Shown: positions 25,724-33,629 of the stretch, one piece after another
Position numbering within the stretch: position 1 is the first letter of the stretch
Layout: every line of letters begins with the position of its first letter
NCBI GenBank assembly: GCA_008080565.1
Contig: VIKE01000062.1
Location: 1-40,887, forward strand
Direction: 5' to 3'
DNA: 40,887 nt
DNA from: Rhodocyclaceae bacterium
GTDB lineage: Bacteria > Pseudomonadota > Gammaproteobacteria > Burkholderiales > Rhodocyclaceae
The notes under the pieces: model-generated
Told to the model about the DNA's origin: nothing
Database searches by the model: none
What the model saw: the letters and a program-made list of their open reading frames with translations, nothing else
Translations under genes and position numbers: made by a program

Positions 25724-26302
25724 ATGAAAAAATACTGGTTGATCGGCGTGGCGCTTGGCCTTGCCGTGCTGCTCGGCGTGGCGTTGCTGATGCGTGGCGG
25801 AACGTCGGCGCGCGATCCAAAACTGCCGGTCGGCGGCGATTTTGTGTTGCAGTCGGTGGCCGGGCCGGTGGATTCGAAAGCCTTGCGCGGCAAGGTTTTG
25901 CTGGTTTACTTCGGCTACACGCATTGCCCTGATATCTGCCCGGCTTCGCTGGCTGCGGGCGGGCAGGCGCTGAAAGCCTTGAGCGCCGAGGAGCGCAGTC
26001 GGGTCAGGCTGATCCTGATTTCAGTCGATCCCGAGCGCGATAGCGTCCAGCATTTGAAGGAATACACCGCGTTCTTCCATCCCGAGATGATCGGCGCGAC
26101 CGGCACCCCAGAGCAGATTGCCGCGCTGGCCAAGGCTTTCGGGGCGGGTTACATCAAGTTGCCGACGGCCGCTGATGGCAGCTATGCGGTCGATCACACG
26201 ACGTCGACCTACGTTGTCGGGCCGGACGGGCAATTGGCGGCCGTGCTGGAGCTGGGCGCGTCGACCGACAAGGTGGTTGGCGCCGTCAGAAAGCTGCTGT
26301 GA
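25724..26302 (+). CDS. SCO family copper/redox chaperone
   Basis: Membrane-anchored periplasmic protein of 192 residues: one N-terminal helix (about 4-22) and a thioredoxin-like domain. The copper ligands of the family are complete: CPDIC (Cys68, Cys72) and His158 in AVDHTT. Sco proteins deliver copper to, or reduce, the CuA site of cytochrome oxidase and, in some denitrifiers, nitrous oxide reductase. The start at 24 nt after the hairpin has no obvious Shine-Dalgarno sequence. The stop overlaps the next start (TGATG). Confidence 0.9.
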   Translation: MKKYWLIGVALGLAVLLGVALLMRGGTSARDPKLPVGGDFVLQSVAGPVDSKALRGKVLLVYFGYTHCPDICPASLAAGGQALKALSAEERSRVRLILISVDPERDSVQHLKEYTAFFHPEMIGATGTPEQIAALAKAFGAGYIKLPTAADGSYAVDHTTSTYVVGPDGQLAAVLELGASTDKVVGAVRKLL

Positions 26303-26631
26303 TGCGCCCATCGTCTGTGGCACTCGGCGTGCTGGCTGTTCTGGCCGGCGTCTGTCTTTTGATTTTTGGCCTTTTTTTCCGGTTGACCGTGGAAGACGAG
26401 CAAAAACTGACCGCCAACCGCGCGCTGGTCGAAAAACTCGGCCTGACCGACCTGGCACTATTTACCGAAGCGCGCTACACCCGCCACCCGACCCAGGCCG
26501 ACCTGCATTCGGCCCTGCAGGATCACCCCGGCGCCTTCGACCATTTCCCGAGCGGCTCGCTGCTTCCTCCCCCGGCTATCCTGACCCAATCCCATGCGCA
26601 TCTGGCTGGAAAAACAACGTCACCTGATTGA
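26302..26631 (+). CDS. Short His-containing membrane-anchored protein, function unknown
   Basis: Protein of 109 residues with one N-terminal helix (about 6-27) and a periplasmic tail. The tail has ARYTRHPTQADLHSALQDHP and AFDHFPSGSLLPP, with several His that could bind metal (inference). It overlaps the sco stop and, at its 3' end, the start of the permease gene by 38 nt. The end of the membrane helix and the following residues (FGLFFRLTV) are encoded by a copy of the interspersed repeat. No named family is recognised. Confidence 0.65.
   Translation: MRPSSVALGVLAVLAGVCLLIFGLFFRLTVEDEQKLTANRALVEKLGLTDLALFTEARYTRHPTQADLHSALQDHPGAFDHFPSGSLLPPPAILTQSHAHLAGKTTSPD
26358..26397 (-). repeat. Interspersed repeat, copy C, inside a coding sequence
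   Basis: It has the exact 17-bp core TTTTTCCGGTTGACCGT (26374-26390) and, before it, TTTTGGCC as in copy 33584-33623; the ends are diverged. It is read in frame within the gene at 26302-26631 as FGLFFRLTV. Confidence 0.65.
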
Positions 26632-27727
26632 TTTCACGCTGGCCTCACTGGCCCGGCGCAAGACGAAGAACATCGGCCTGCTGCTGGCCTACACGCTGCT
26701 CGTCTTCGTGCTGGCCTCGCTGACGCTATTCACGCAGGCCCTGCGCACGGAGGCGACTTTTGTCCTGGCCGGTTCGCCGGAAGTGATTTTGCAGCGCATG
26801 GTGGCCGGCCGGCATGACCTGATCCCGCCCGGCTATCTCGACAAGATCGGCCGCATCCGCGGCGTGCAGAAGAAGGAAGGCCGGCTCTGGGGCTATTACT
26901 ACGACCCGGTGCTGAACGCCAATTACACCTTCATGGCGCGGCCGGCCGACGAGGTGGCGGACGGCCACATCATGGTCGGCAACGCCCTAGCCCGCGAGCG
27001 GGGGCTGGCGCTGCACAACACCGTCTCCTTCCGTTCCTACTCGGGCAAGCTGTTCACGTTCGAAGTCAGTGGCGTGCTCTCGCCGGATTCGGAGCTTCTC
27101 TCGGCCGATCTCGTGCTGCTCTCGGAGAACGATTTCCGCAGTTTCTTCGAATACCCGGCCGGGCACTACACCGACATCGCGCTGTCAGTGGCCAACCCGC
27201 AGGAGGTCCGCACGGTCGCCGCCAAGCTGTCGAGCGCCTTGCCCGATTCCCGACCGATCCTGCGCGAGGAAGTCCTGCGCACCTACCAGAGCGTCTTTGA
27301 CTGGCGCGAGGGCATCATCCTGACCGTGTTGGCCGGGGCCATCCTCGCCTTCGCCATCCTCGCCTGGGAGAAGGCATCCGGGCTGTCGGCCGAGGAAAAG
27401 CGGGAGATCGGCATCCTCAAGGCCATCGGCTGGGAAACAGCCGACGTCATCCGCATGAAAACCTGGGAGGGCCTGCTCATTTCGCTGACCGCCTTCCTGC
27501 TCGGCTTCATCGCCGCCTACGTTCATATCTTCCATTTTGGCGCGGCAGTCTTCGAGCCAGTGCTCAAGGGCTGGTCGGTGCTTTACCCGAAATTCACGCT
27601 AGTGCCCGCGGTGGACGGCCTGCAGATCGCCACCCTGTTCTTCTTCACGGTGTTTCCCTACACGGCGGCGGTACTGGTGCCGATCTGGCGGGCGGCAATC
27701 ACCGACCCCGATGCGGTGATGCGATGA
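26594..27727 (+). CDS. FtsX/MacB-type ABC transporter permease
   Basis: Permease of 377 residues with the four-helix FtsX layout: TM1 (about 27-48), a periplasmic region of about 190 residues, and three C-terminal helices. The cytoplasmic coupling phrase EEKREIGILKAIGWETADV is the family's most conserved segment. Such permeases work with LolD-like ATPases to move lipoproteins, peptides or to drive periplasmic mechanics rather than import. The ATPase gene overlaps by 4 nt. Its place among Sco, NosL and P-type ATPase genes suggests a role in copper-protein maturation, which is inference. Confidence 0.82.
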   Translation: MRIWLEKQRHLIDFTLASLARRKTKNIGLLLAYTLLVFVLASLTLFTQALRTEATFVLAGSPEVILQRMVAGRHDLIPPGYLDKIGRIRGVQKKEGRLWGYYYDPVLNANYTFMARPADEVADGHIMVGNALARERGLALHNTVSFRSYSGKLFTFEVSGVLSPDSELLSADLVLLSENDFRSFFEYPAGHYTDIALSVANPQEVRTVAAKLSSALPDSRPILREEVLRTYQSVFDWREGIILTVLAGAILAFAILAWEKASGLSAEEKREIGILKAIGWETADVIRMKTWEGLLISLTAFLLGFIAAYVHIFHFGAAVFEPVLKGWSVLYPKFTLVPAVDGLQIATLFFFTVFPYTAAVLVPIWRAAITDPDAVMR

Positions 27728-28398
27728 TCGAACTCAGCAACATCAAGAAAGCCTTCAACCAGGGCCAGCCCAACGAATACTGGGCGCTGCATGGCATCGA
27801 CCTGACGGTTGAAGCCGGCAAGGTCACCGCCTTCCGCGGCCCGAGCGGTTCCGGCAAGACCACGCTGCTGACCATCGTCGGCTGCCTGAGCCGGCCGACC
27901 CACGGCCGGGTGCGCTTCAAGGGCGAAGACATCTCCGGCCTGCCCGAACGTTTCCTGACCGATATCCGCCGCCAGAGCTTCGGCTTCGTCTTCCAGCAGT
28001 TCAACCTGATCAGGGGCCTGTCGGCACTGGAGAATGTCATCCTGCCGGCATTCCCGACCGGCCGGCCGCGCGTCGAACTGGTCGCGGCGGCGGGCGAACT
28101 CTTCGAGCAGCTCAAGCTCGGCCACCGCAGCGCCGCCAAGGTCGAATGGCTGTCCGGCGGCGAACAGCAGCGCGTCGCCATCGCCCGCGCCTTGATCAAC
28201 AATCCGGAAGTGATCATCGCCGACGAGCCGACAGCCAACCTCGATACCGCGCTATCCAAGGAATTCATGGCCATCCTCGAAGGCTTCACGGCAGCCGGCA
28301 AGACAGTGCTGCTGACCAGCCACGACCCGCTGGTCGTCGAGTCGAGCGCCGTGCATCGCGTCGTCGGCATGCGTGACGGTCGGCTGACCGAAGACTGA
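27724..28398 (+). CDS. LolD/MacB-type ABC transporter ATP-binding protein
   Basis: ATPase of 224 residues pairing with the upstream permease. The Walker A GPSGSGKTT is at about 39-47, the Q-loop is in FVFQQFNLIRGLSALENV, the signature is LSGGEQQRVAIARAL, Walker B is VIIADEPTANLD, and the switch His is in LTSHDP. These phrases mark the LolD/MacB/FtsE subfamily. It overlaps the permease stop (ATGA). The next gene is separated by a GC-rich double hairpin. Confidence 0.9.
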   Translation: MIELSNIKKAFNQGQPNEYWALHGIDLTVEAGKVTAFRGPSGSGKTTLLTIVGCLSRPTHGRVRFKGEDISGLPERFLTDIRRQSFGFVFQQFNLIRGLSALENVILPAFPTGRPRVELVAAAGELFEQLKLGHRSAAKVEWLSGGEQQRVAIARALINNPEVIIADEPTANLDTALSKEFMAILEGFTAAGKTVLLTSHDPLVVESSAVHRVVGMRDGRLTED

Positions 28399-28429
28399 GA
28401 GCCTGTTCATGCTATTTTCCGCGTCATTC

Positions 28430-28526
28430 AAACCCCTCCCCAACCCTCCCCTTGTCAGGGGAGGGAGCGTGATCGCGCGGGGTTTGGGTTGCGCCTCCCC
28501 TGACAAGGGAAGGTCGGGAGGGGTTT
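28430..28526. repeat. Large imperfect inverted repeat of CCCTCCCC type
   Basis: Left arm 28430-28464 and right arm 28494-28526 are about 35 and 33 nt long and mostly complementary, both beginning outward with AAACCCCTCCC. The left arm alone also folds, CCCTCCCC-TTGTCA-GGGGAGGG. The element fills the gap between the ATPase and the next gene. Its right end supplies a purine-rich GGAGGGG about 10 nt before ATG at 28534. The type is seen as dispersed intergenic repeats in GC-rich proteobacteria; only one copy is in this window. Confidence 0.85.
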
Positions 28527-28533
28527 CGCTCTA

Positions 28534-29541
28534 ATGCTCTTCCAGCCCGCCATCATCGCGCTGCTCATGGCCGCCGGCGTCGCGGTGCTCATGCTGCTCG
28601 CCGCCGCACCCTTTGCCGTGCAGGTCATCCGGCACTGGGACATCGCCAGCGGTTCGGAGCGGCAACTGGCGCTGGAGCGCCGCACCTACCTGTTCTCGAC
28701 GCTGCTGTCCTTCGTCATGCTCGTCCAGCTGGCGGCACTGCTGCTTTTTGTCTTCAACGCCGACCGGCTGTCGGTCATGTTCGTCGGCGCCATGTGTGCG
28801 GTCGGTACGCTCAACGTCAATGGCTACGGCTTTCCGTCGCTGATCGCGCAGATGGCCGTGTTTTTCCTGGCTGCCATGTGGCTGGCCATCAACCACGTCG
28901 ACACCCTAGCCCGCGACTACCCGCTGGTTCGCATCAAATACGGTTTGCTGCTGCTTCTGCTGCCCATCCTCGCCACCAGTTTCTGGCTGGAGTTCCAGTA
29001 TTTTTCGGCCCTCAAGGCCAACGTGATCACCTCCTGCTGCGGCAGCATGTTCTCGGAGGAGTCGAAGACCATTGCCGCCGAAGCCTCCGGCCTCGAACCG
29101 CTGCCAGCCATCTGGCTGTTCTATGGCGCGATGGCTGCCGCCATCGGCGTGGCGCTGTGGCACTGGCGGCGTGGCAGCCGGGTTAGCGGCTATCTGCTGG
29201 CCCTGACCAGCGCTGGCGGCTTCGTCGCGGCCATCACCGGCGTGCTGTCCTTCATCTCGCTCTACATCTACGAGCACCCGCACCACCACTGTCCGTTCTG
29301 CATCCTCAAGCCGGAATACGACTATCAGGGCTACTGGCTCTATGTGCCGCTGTTCGTCGCCACGGCCGCCGGGCTGGGTGCCGGGGCCATGCAGCCGTTC
29401 GCCCGGGTACCAAGTCTGGCGAAGATCATTCCTGCCATTTCCAGCCGTTTTTCCGGGTTGACCGCAGCAGGCTATATTCTGTTCACGGCGCTGGCCACCT
29501 GGTTCGTGCTGACTTCCAACCTGATCCTGATCGAACACTGA
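28534..29541 (+). CDS. Polytopic membrane protein with CC and HHHCPFC motifs, unknown
   Basis: Integral membrane protein of 335 residues with about eight helices. I know no named family. It has two striking potential metal or thiol sites: a vicinal pair Cys168-Cys169 in ITSCCGSMF and a cluster His248, His250-252, Cys253, Cys256 in YEHPHHHCPFCILKPEYDY. Both lie in loops next to helices. With Sco upstream and a TlpA-like thiol protein directly downstream, a copper or thiol relay role is inferred. An internal stretch (29448-29469) resembles the interspersed repeat. The TlpA-like gene starts 1 nt after the stop. Confidence 0.72.
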   Translation: MLFQPAIIALLMAAGVAVLMLLAAAPFAVQVIRHWDIASGSERQLALERRTYLFSTLLSFVMLVQLAALLLFVFNADRLSVMFVGAMCAVGTLNVNGYGFPSLIAQMAVFFLAAMWLAINHVDTLARDYPLVRIKYGLLLLLLPILATSFWLEFQYFSALKANVITSCCGSMFSEESKTIAAEASGLEPLPAIWLFYGAMAAAIGVALWHWRRGSRVSGYLLALTSAGGFVAAITGVLSFISLYIYEHPHHHCPFCILKPEYDYQGYWLYVPLFVATAAGLGAGAMQPFARVPSLAKIIPAISSRFSGLTAAGYILFTALATWFVLTSNLILIEH

Positions 29542-29542
29542 G

Positions 29543-30031
29543 ATGCGTGCGTTCTTCCTTATTGCCGCCCTGTTTCTGGCCGCCTGCGGTAGCGAGACGC
29601 CCAAGGCCAACATCAACATCGGCAGCATTGCGCCCACCTTCCAGACCTTCCGGGCCGATGGCGGGGCCGAGCATTTTCCCGCCGCCTATTTCGGCAAGCC
29701 GCTGGTCGTCCGTTTCTGGGCCGACTGGTGCAAGTATTGCGAAGGCGAGATGAAGGCCATCGAAACGGTCTATCGGGCCAACAAGGGCAAGCTGCAGGTG
29801 CTGGCCATCAACGCCGGGCAGGACAAGGCAACGATCAATGCCTTCATCAAGAAGATCGGCGTCACCTACCCGGCGCTGCTCGATGAAAACTCGGCCATCG
29901 CCCGCAGCTATGGCGTTGTTGGCCTGCCGACCACCTTCTTCATCGACGGCAAGGGCATCGTGCGCGGCAAGATCGTCGGCGAGGCCGATGAAGCCACCTT
30001 CACCCGCTACGTCCGGGAATTGCTGCAATGA
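29543..30031 (+). CDS. TlpA-like thioredoxin-fold lipoprotein
   Basis: Periplasmic lipoprotein of 162 residues. The signal peptide ends in the lipobox LAAC with Cys15. The thioredoxin-like domain has the active site ADWCKYC (Cys63, Cys66) and the cis-Pro loop VVGLPTTFFID. TlpA/ResA proteins reduce cysteines for cytochrome c or CuA maturation. The stop overlaps the next start codon by 4 nt (ATGA). Placement between two Cys-rich gene products suggests that it reduces one of them. Confidence 0.85.
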   Translation: MRAFFLIAALFLAACGSETPKANINIGSIAPTFQTFRADGGAEHFPAAYFGKPLVVRFWADWCKYCEGEMKAIETVYRANKGKLQVLAINAGQDKATINAFIKKIGVTYPALLDENSAIARSYGVVGLPTTFFIDGKGIVRGKIVGEADEATFTRYVRELLQ

Positions 30032-30210
30032 GCGAGAACCGGGCTTGCGACCTGTGCAGCCTCGATGTCGGGGTCAAGCCCTTCGTCCTGAATACACCGG
30101 AAAAGCAGTACCGGTTCTGTTGCGAGGGTTGCCGGGGGATTTACGAGATGTTGCACGATATCCAGGAATCGCCGGTTCAGAATGACCGAAATACAGACCA
30201 GAAATCCTGA
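30028..30210 (+). CDS. Free-standing metal-binding domain protein, 60 aa
   Basis: Small soluble protein with CDLC (Cys7, Cys10), then YRFCCEGC (Cys31, Cys32, Cys35) and RGIYEML. This is the pattern of the metal-binding domain found at the N-terminus of CcoI/FixI-type copper P-type ATPases and related to TRASH domains. Here it is a separate gene, 1 kb before the cluster's P-type ATPase, which lacks it. The C-terminal tail (QNDRNTDQKS) is polar. It overlaps the TlpA-like stop by 4 nt. A copper chaperone or loading role is inferred. Confidence 0.75.
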   Translation: MSENRACDLCSLDVGVKPFVLNTPEKQYRFCCEGCRGIYEMLHDIQESPVQNDRNTDQKS

Positions 30211-30222
30211 AAGGAAACGACC

Positions 30223-30591
30223 ATGATGACCGAAGAAATGATGAAGCGAATGCCGCACATGATGAGTCAGGCCGGCCACGTGATGAGCAAGCCAGTCACC
30301 ACCGGCGCGATGATGGCGGGTGCCGGCTTTGCCGCCGGCAAGGGCCTGCTCGGCGGCGCCCTGCTGCGCAATCCGCTGACCTTGCTGGCCGTTGGCGCGG
30401 CGGGCGGCATTGCCGCCGGTTTCCTGCTCTTCAAATACCAGAAGGAAATCGTCGATGGCCTGTCCAAGGCGACCGGCATGGGCAAGGATTTCGCGCTGCA
30501 CCAGAAGGAAAACCTGAACGACCTGATGGCCGAAGCCGAGGACAAGCTCGCCGGCAATCCGCAGCCGGCCAGTGAAACCCCGGCTGCCTGA
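30223..30591 (+). CDS. Met-rich small membrane protein, unknown
   Basis: Protein of 122 residues. The first 22 residues contain nine Met and two His (MMTEEMMKRMPHMMSQAGHVM), a composition seen in Cu(I)-binding segments. Then comes a Gly/Ala-rich region and one or two helices (about 25-70, ending FLLFKYQKEIV), followed by an amphipathic polar tail. A good ribosome-binding site (AAAGGAAA) precedes the ATG pair. I recognise no named family; genes of this kind accompany HMA/P-type ATPase clusters, as here. Confidence 0.68.
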   Translation: MMTEEMMKRMPHMMSQAGHVMSKPVTTGAMMAGAGFAAGKGLLGGALLRNPLTLLAVGAAGGIAAGFLLFKYQKEIVDGLSKATGMGKDFALHQKENLNDLMAEAEDKLAGNPQPASETPAA

Positions 30592-30601
30592 CGGAGGCAA
30601 C

Positions 30602-31198
30602 ATGACGCAAACCGCCGAACTGGCGCAACGCATCGTCGTTTTGCACCGCGAGCCGGGCTATCTGCGCCTTGAACTTCCAGCCGAGATCTGCCGCGAGGCC
30701 GCCGTGGCTGCCATCGAAGAGGGCATGAAAACCCTGGCTGGCCTAAGCAGTGCTGCGGTCGACCGTGGCTGGAAGCGAATTTCCATCCACTTCGACGCGC
30801 AGCAATGCACCACGGCGCAGGTCGCCCGCCACCTGTTCAGTCTGCTGCCCGGCCTGCCGCTTGATGCTGCACCGACTACTGAGCCGGAAGCCGCCCCGTC
30901 CGTCGACCTGAACAACGGTTTCCAGCCGCTGCTCGACAAGCTCAAGTCGATCATCATCCCGGCCGCGCCACCGCCCGAGGGGTCGCTGCAGGCCCGCTTC
31001 CAGCCCATGGTCGAAAGCGCCCTGACCGAGAAGGCGATCACCAATTTCTTCAACGACATCGTCGCCTTCTACCTGATTCGCGTGCATTGGGACCTGATTA
31101 CCAAACGCTGGTTGCAGAATCCCGTCGCCAACAGCAATGCCTGGCTGACGGTGTTCTACCTTGTCTTCCTGCTCGTCCGTTACCGTAAAACCAAGTGA
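30602..31198 (+). CDS. HMA-like domain protein with C-terminal membrane anchor
   Basis: Protein of 198 residues. The first 85 residues (RIVVLHREPGYLRLELP, then ISIHFDAQQCTTAQVARHL) look like a ferredoxin-fold HMA_2-type domain lacking the CxxC metal motif. A Pro-rich linker follows and the C-terminal part ends in a membrane helix (AWLTVFYLVFLLVRY). The start at 30602 follows GGAGGCAAC; a longer in-frame ORF overlaps the previous gene and is not used. The stop overlaps the ATPase GTG start (GTGA), and that protein has a similar domain at its own N-terminus, so the two likely interact. Confidence 0.7.
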   Translation: MTQTAELAQRIVVLHREPGYLRLELPAEICREAAVAAIEEGMKTLAGLSSAAVDRGWKRISIHFDAQQCTTAQVARHLFSLLPGLPLDAAPTTEPEAAPSVDLNNGFQPLLDKLKSIIIPAAPPPEGSLQARFQPMVESALTEKAITNFFNDIVAFYLIRVHWDLITKRWLQNPVANSNAWLTVFYLVFLLVRYRKTK

Positions 31199-33581
31199 CC
31201 CCCAAGCATTTCCGGATCGTCCACCGCCTGCGCCGCCGCCTTCGGGTGCTGGCGCCCGCGCTCGAAAAAGAGCAGGAGCGGTGCTACATCCTGGAAATCC
31301 TGCTGCGCAAGCATCCGGCCATCAAGGAGGTGCGCATCGTCGCCGACATCGGCTCGCTGGTCGTCGAATACGACCCGGCGGCCTTGCCGGAAGAGCGCCT
31401 GCTGGCGACGCTGGATGCCGTGCTCGGCAACCTGATCGCCGCACCCAAGGCGGCGCCGGTCGCGGTCGCGCCGGTCGACGGCCCGTTGCAGGAATGTTCG
31501 CTGGCCATCGAAGGCATGAGCTGCGCCTCCTGCGCCCTGCTCATCGAAATGAAGCTCAAGCGCGACCCGCGCGTGCGCTACGCCTCGGTCAATTTTGCCG
31601 CCGAGACGGTGACGGTCAATGGCGTCATCGACCGCGAGGCGGTGTCAAAAGTGGTCGGCGCGCTGGGTTATACGACGCGGCCGATGGACACGCTGGCCCA
31701 GCGCCGGCTGATCGTCGAGCGCGAAAAGGAGCGCGTCGAAGAAGCCAAGAAGCGCTTCATCCAGGCGGCCATCCTGACCGTGCCGGTGATGATTTCCGGC
31801 ATGGCCATGCATCGCTTGCCAGCTTTGCGCGTCATGGAGTTCGCGCTGTCGTCGGCCATCCTGTTCGGCAGCAGCAACAGCATTTTCCGCAAGGCCTGGA
31901 TGCTCGCCAAGCAGGGACAGCATTCCCGGCGTGTTCCGGATGCATCACCACGTCTATTTCGAGTCGGCGGCCGGCATCTGCACCTTCGTCCTGCTCGGCC
32001 GCTACATGGAAGAACGCGCCAAGGGCAAGGCCGGCGAAGCGATCCGCAAACTCATCGAACTGCAGCCGGAAACGGCGCTGCGCATCGAGGCCGACGGCAC
32101 CGAATTCGAAGTATCCATTGACGACGTGCAGATCGGCGACCGCCTGCGCGTGCGGGCCGGCGACAAGATTCCGACCGACGGCTGCCTGCTCGAAGGCGCT
32201 TCCTCGGTCGATGAAGCGATGATCACCGGCGAATCGCTGCCAGTGGCCAGTGGCCAAGACGCCCGGCGACAAGGTGATCGGCGGCTGCCTCAACGGCAAC
32301 GGCAGTTTCGTCATGACGGTCACCGCCATCGGCGGCGACACCGTGCTGTCCGGCATCGTCAAACTGGTCGATCAGGCCCAAGGCAGCAAATTGCCGGTGC
32401 AGAAACTGGCCGACCGTATTTCGGCGCGCTTCGTGCCGGCCGTCGGCGGCATTGCCGCGCTGACCTTTGGCGGCTGGGCCATGGCCGGCGCCCCGGTTTC
32501 CGCCGCGCTGGCCCATTCCGTCGCCGTCCTGCTCATCGCCTGCCCCTGCGCGCTCGGGCTGGCCACGCCGACGGCCATCATGGTCGGCACCGGCCAGGCC
32601 GCCAAGCGCGGCATCTACATCCGCAACGGCGAGGCGCTCGAAACGGCGGCCAAGCTGACCACGGTCGTTTTCGACAAGACCGGCACGATCACCGAAGGCA
32701 AGCCGGTCGTCACCGACACCTTGATCCTGCCCGAGATCGGCGAGGCCCGGCTGGCGGCGTTGATAGCCGCGGCCGAAGCCGGTTCCGAACACTTCCTGGC
32801 CCGCGCCCTGGCCGACTGGTGCCGGCCGCGAGGAGGCGAAACGCTGGTCGCCGAAGCCTTTGCCGCGCGGCCCGGGCTGGGCGTCACTGCGACGGTGGAC
32901 GGCGTGGATGTCGTCATCGGCAACGCCCGCCTGCTGGAGGCCGAAGGCATCGCCATCGGCCCGCTGGCCGACGAAGCCGCCCGTTGGGCCGAGCAGGGCA
33001 AGACCCCGGTGTTTGCTACGGTCGACCGGAAAAACATGGCCATTTTCGCCATCGCCGACCAGCCGCGCGCCGGCGCCCGCGAAGCCATCGCTCTGCTCCA
33101 TCGCCTCGGCCTGAAAACCGTGATGGCGACCGGCGACGTCGATGCCGTCGCCCGCCACGTCGCCCAGCTGGTCGGTATCGACCGCGTCGTCGCCCGCGCC
33201 ACGCCAGCCGACAAACTTGCCGTCATCCATGAATTGCAGGAAGCCGGCGAAAAGGTCGGCATGATCGGCGATGGCATCAACGACGCGCCGGCGCTGGCCG
33301 CCGCCGACGTCGGTTTTGCCATCGGCGGCGGCGCCGACATCGCCGTCGAATCGGCCGACATCACGCTGGTCGGCGGCGACATCGCCCGCGTCGCAGCCGG
33401 TATCGACCTGTCGCGCCGCACCATGGCGATCATCCGCCAGAACCTGTTCTGGGCGCTCGGCTACAACGTCATCGCCATCCCCGTCGCCGCCGCCGGCCGC
33501 CTCAACCCGATGATTGCGGCCGCCGCCATGGCGATGAGTTCAACCTCGGTCGTCGCCAACTCCCTGCGTCTGCAGCGGTGA
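31195..33581 (+). pseudogene. Cu-type P1B ATPase gene broken by two frame-disrupting indels
   Basis: Reading three successive frames gives one heavy-metal ATPase: an HMA_2-like domain, an HMA domain with GMSCASC, TM helices, ITGESLP, CPCALG, DKTGT and GDGINDAP, and an end MAMSSTSVV. Lesion 1 at about 31916: after AKQG the frame changes and roughly 20 residues that normally hold the NMD segment and part of a TM helix are absent. Lesion 2: a 7-bp tandem duplication CCAGTGG at 32240-32253 in ESLPVA. The usual SEHPLA motif reads SEHFLA, and TGDN reads TGDV. The gene looks non-functional, unless the lesions are assembly errors. A copper export or cofactor-loading role is inferred from the neighbours. 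GTG start overlaps the previous stop. Confidence 0.85.
33012..33046 (+). repeat. Interspersed repeat, copy D, inside the P-type ATPase gene
   Basis: TTTGCTACGGTC-GACCGGAAAAA matches the repeat's 5' half with one mismatch, and after one extra base TGGCC follows. It is read in frame as FATVDRKN, the same peptide other copies encode. The flanks (GKTPV and IFAIADQP) are normal for the family. Confidence 0.65.
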
Positions 33582-33583
33582 AT

Positions 33584-33623
33584 ATTTCAATTTTGGCCAA
33601 TTTTTCCGGTTGACCGTAGCAAA
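33584..33623 (-). repeat. Interspersed 40-bp repeat, intergenic copy E
   Basis: On the + strand it begins ATTTCAATTTTGGCC and ends TTGACCGTAGCAAA. Inverted relative to 3441-3480, with 4 differences in 40. It fills most of the gap between the ATPase stop and the TauE/SafE-type gene, ending 7 nt before its ATG. Its start partially matches 40531-40550 as well. Confidence 0.8.
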
Positions 33624-33629
33624 GCACTC

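Noticed and set aside
32250..33581. Treating the last ATPase frame as a complete independent gene
   Set aside because: It begins inside the conserved actuator domain and lacks the N-terminal parts found upstream in other frames, so it is the tail of the broken gene.
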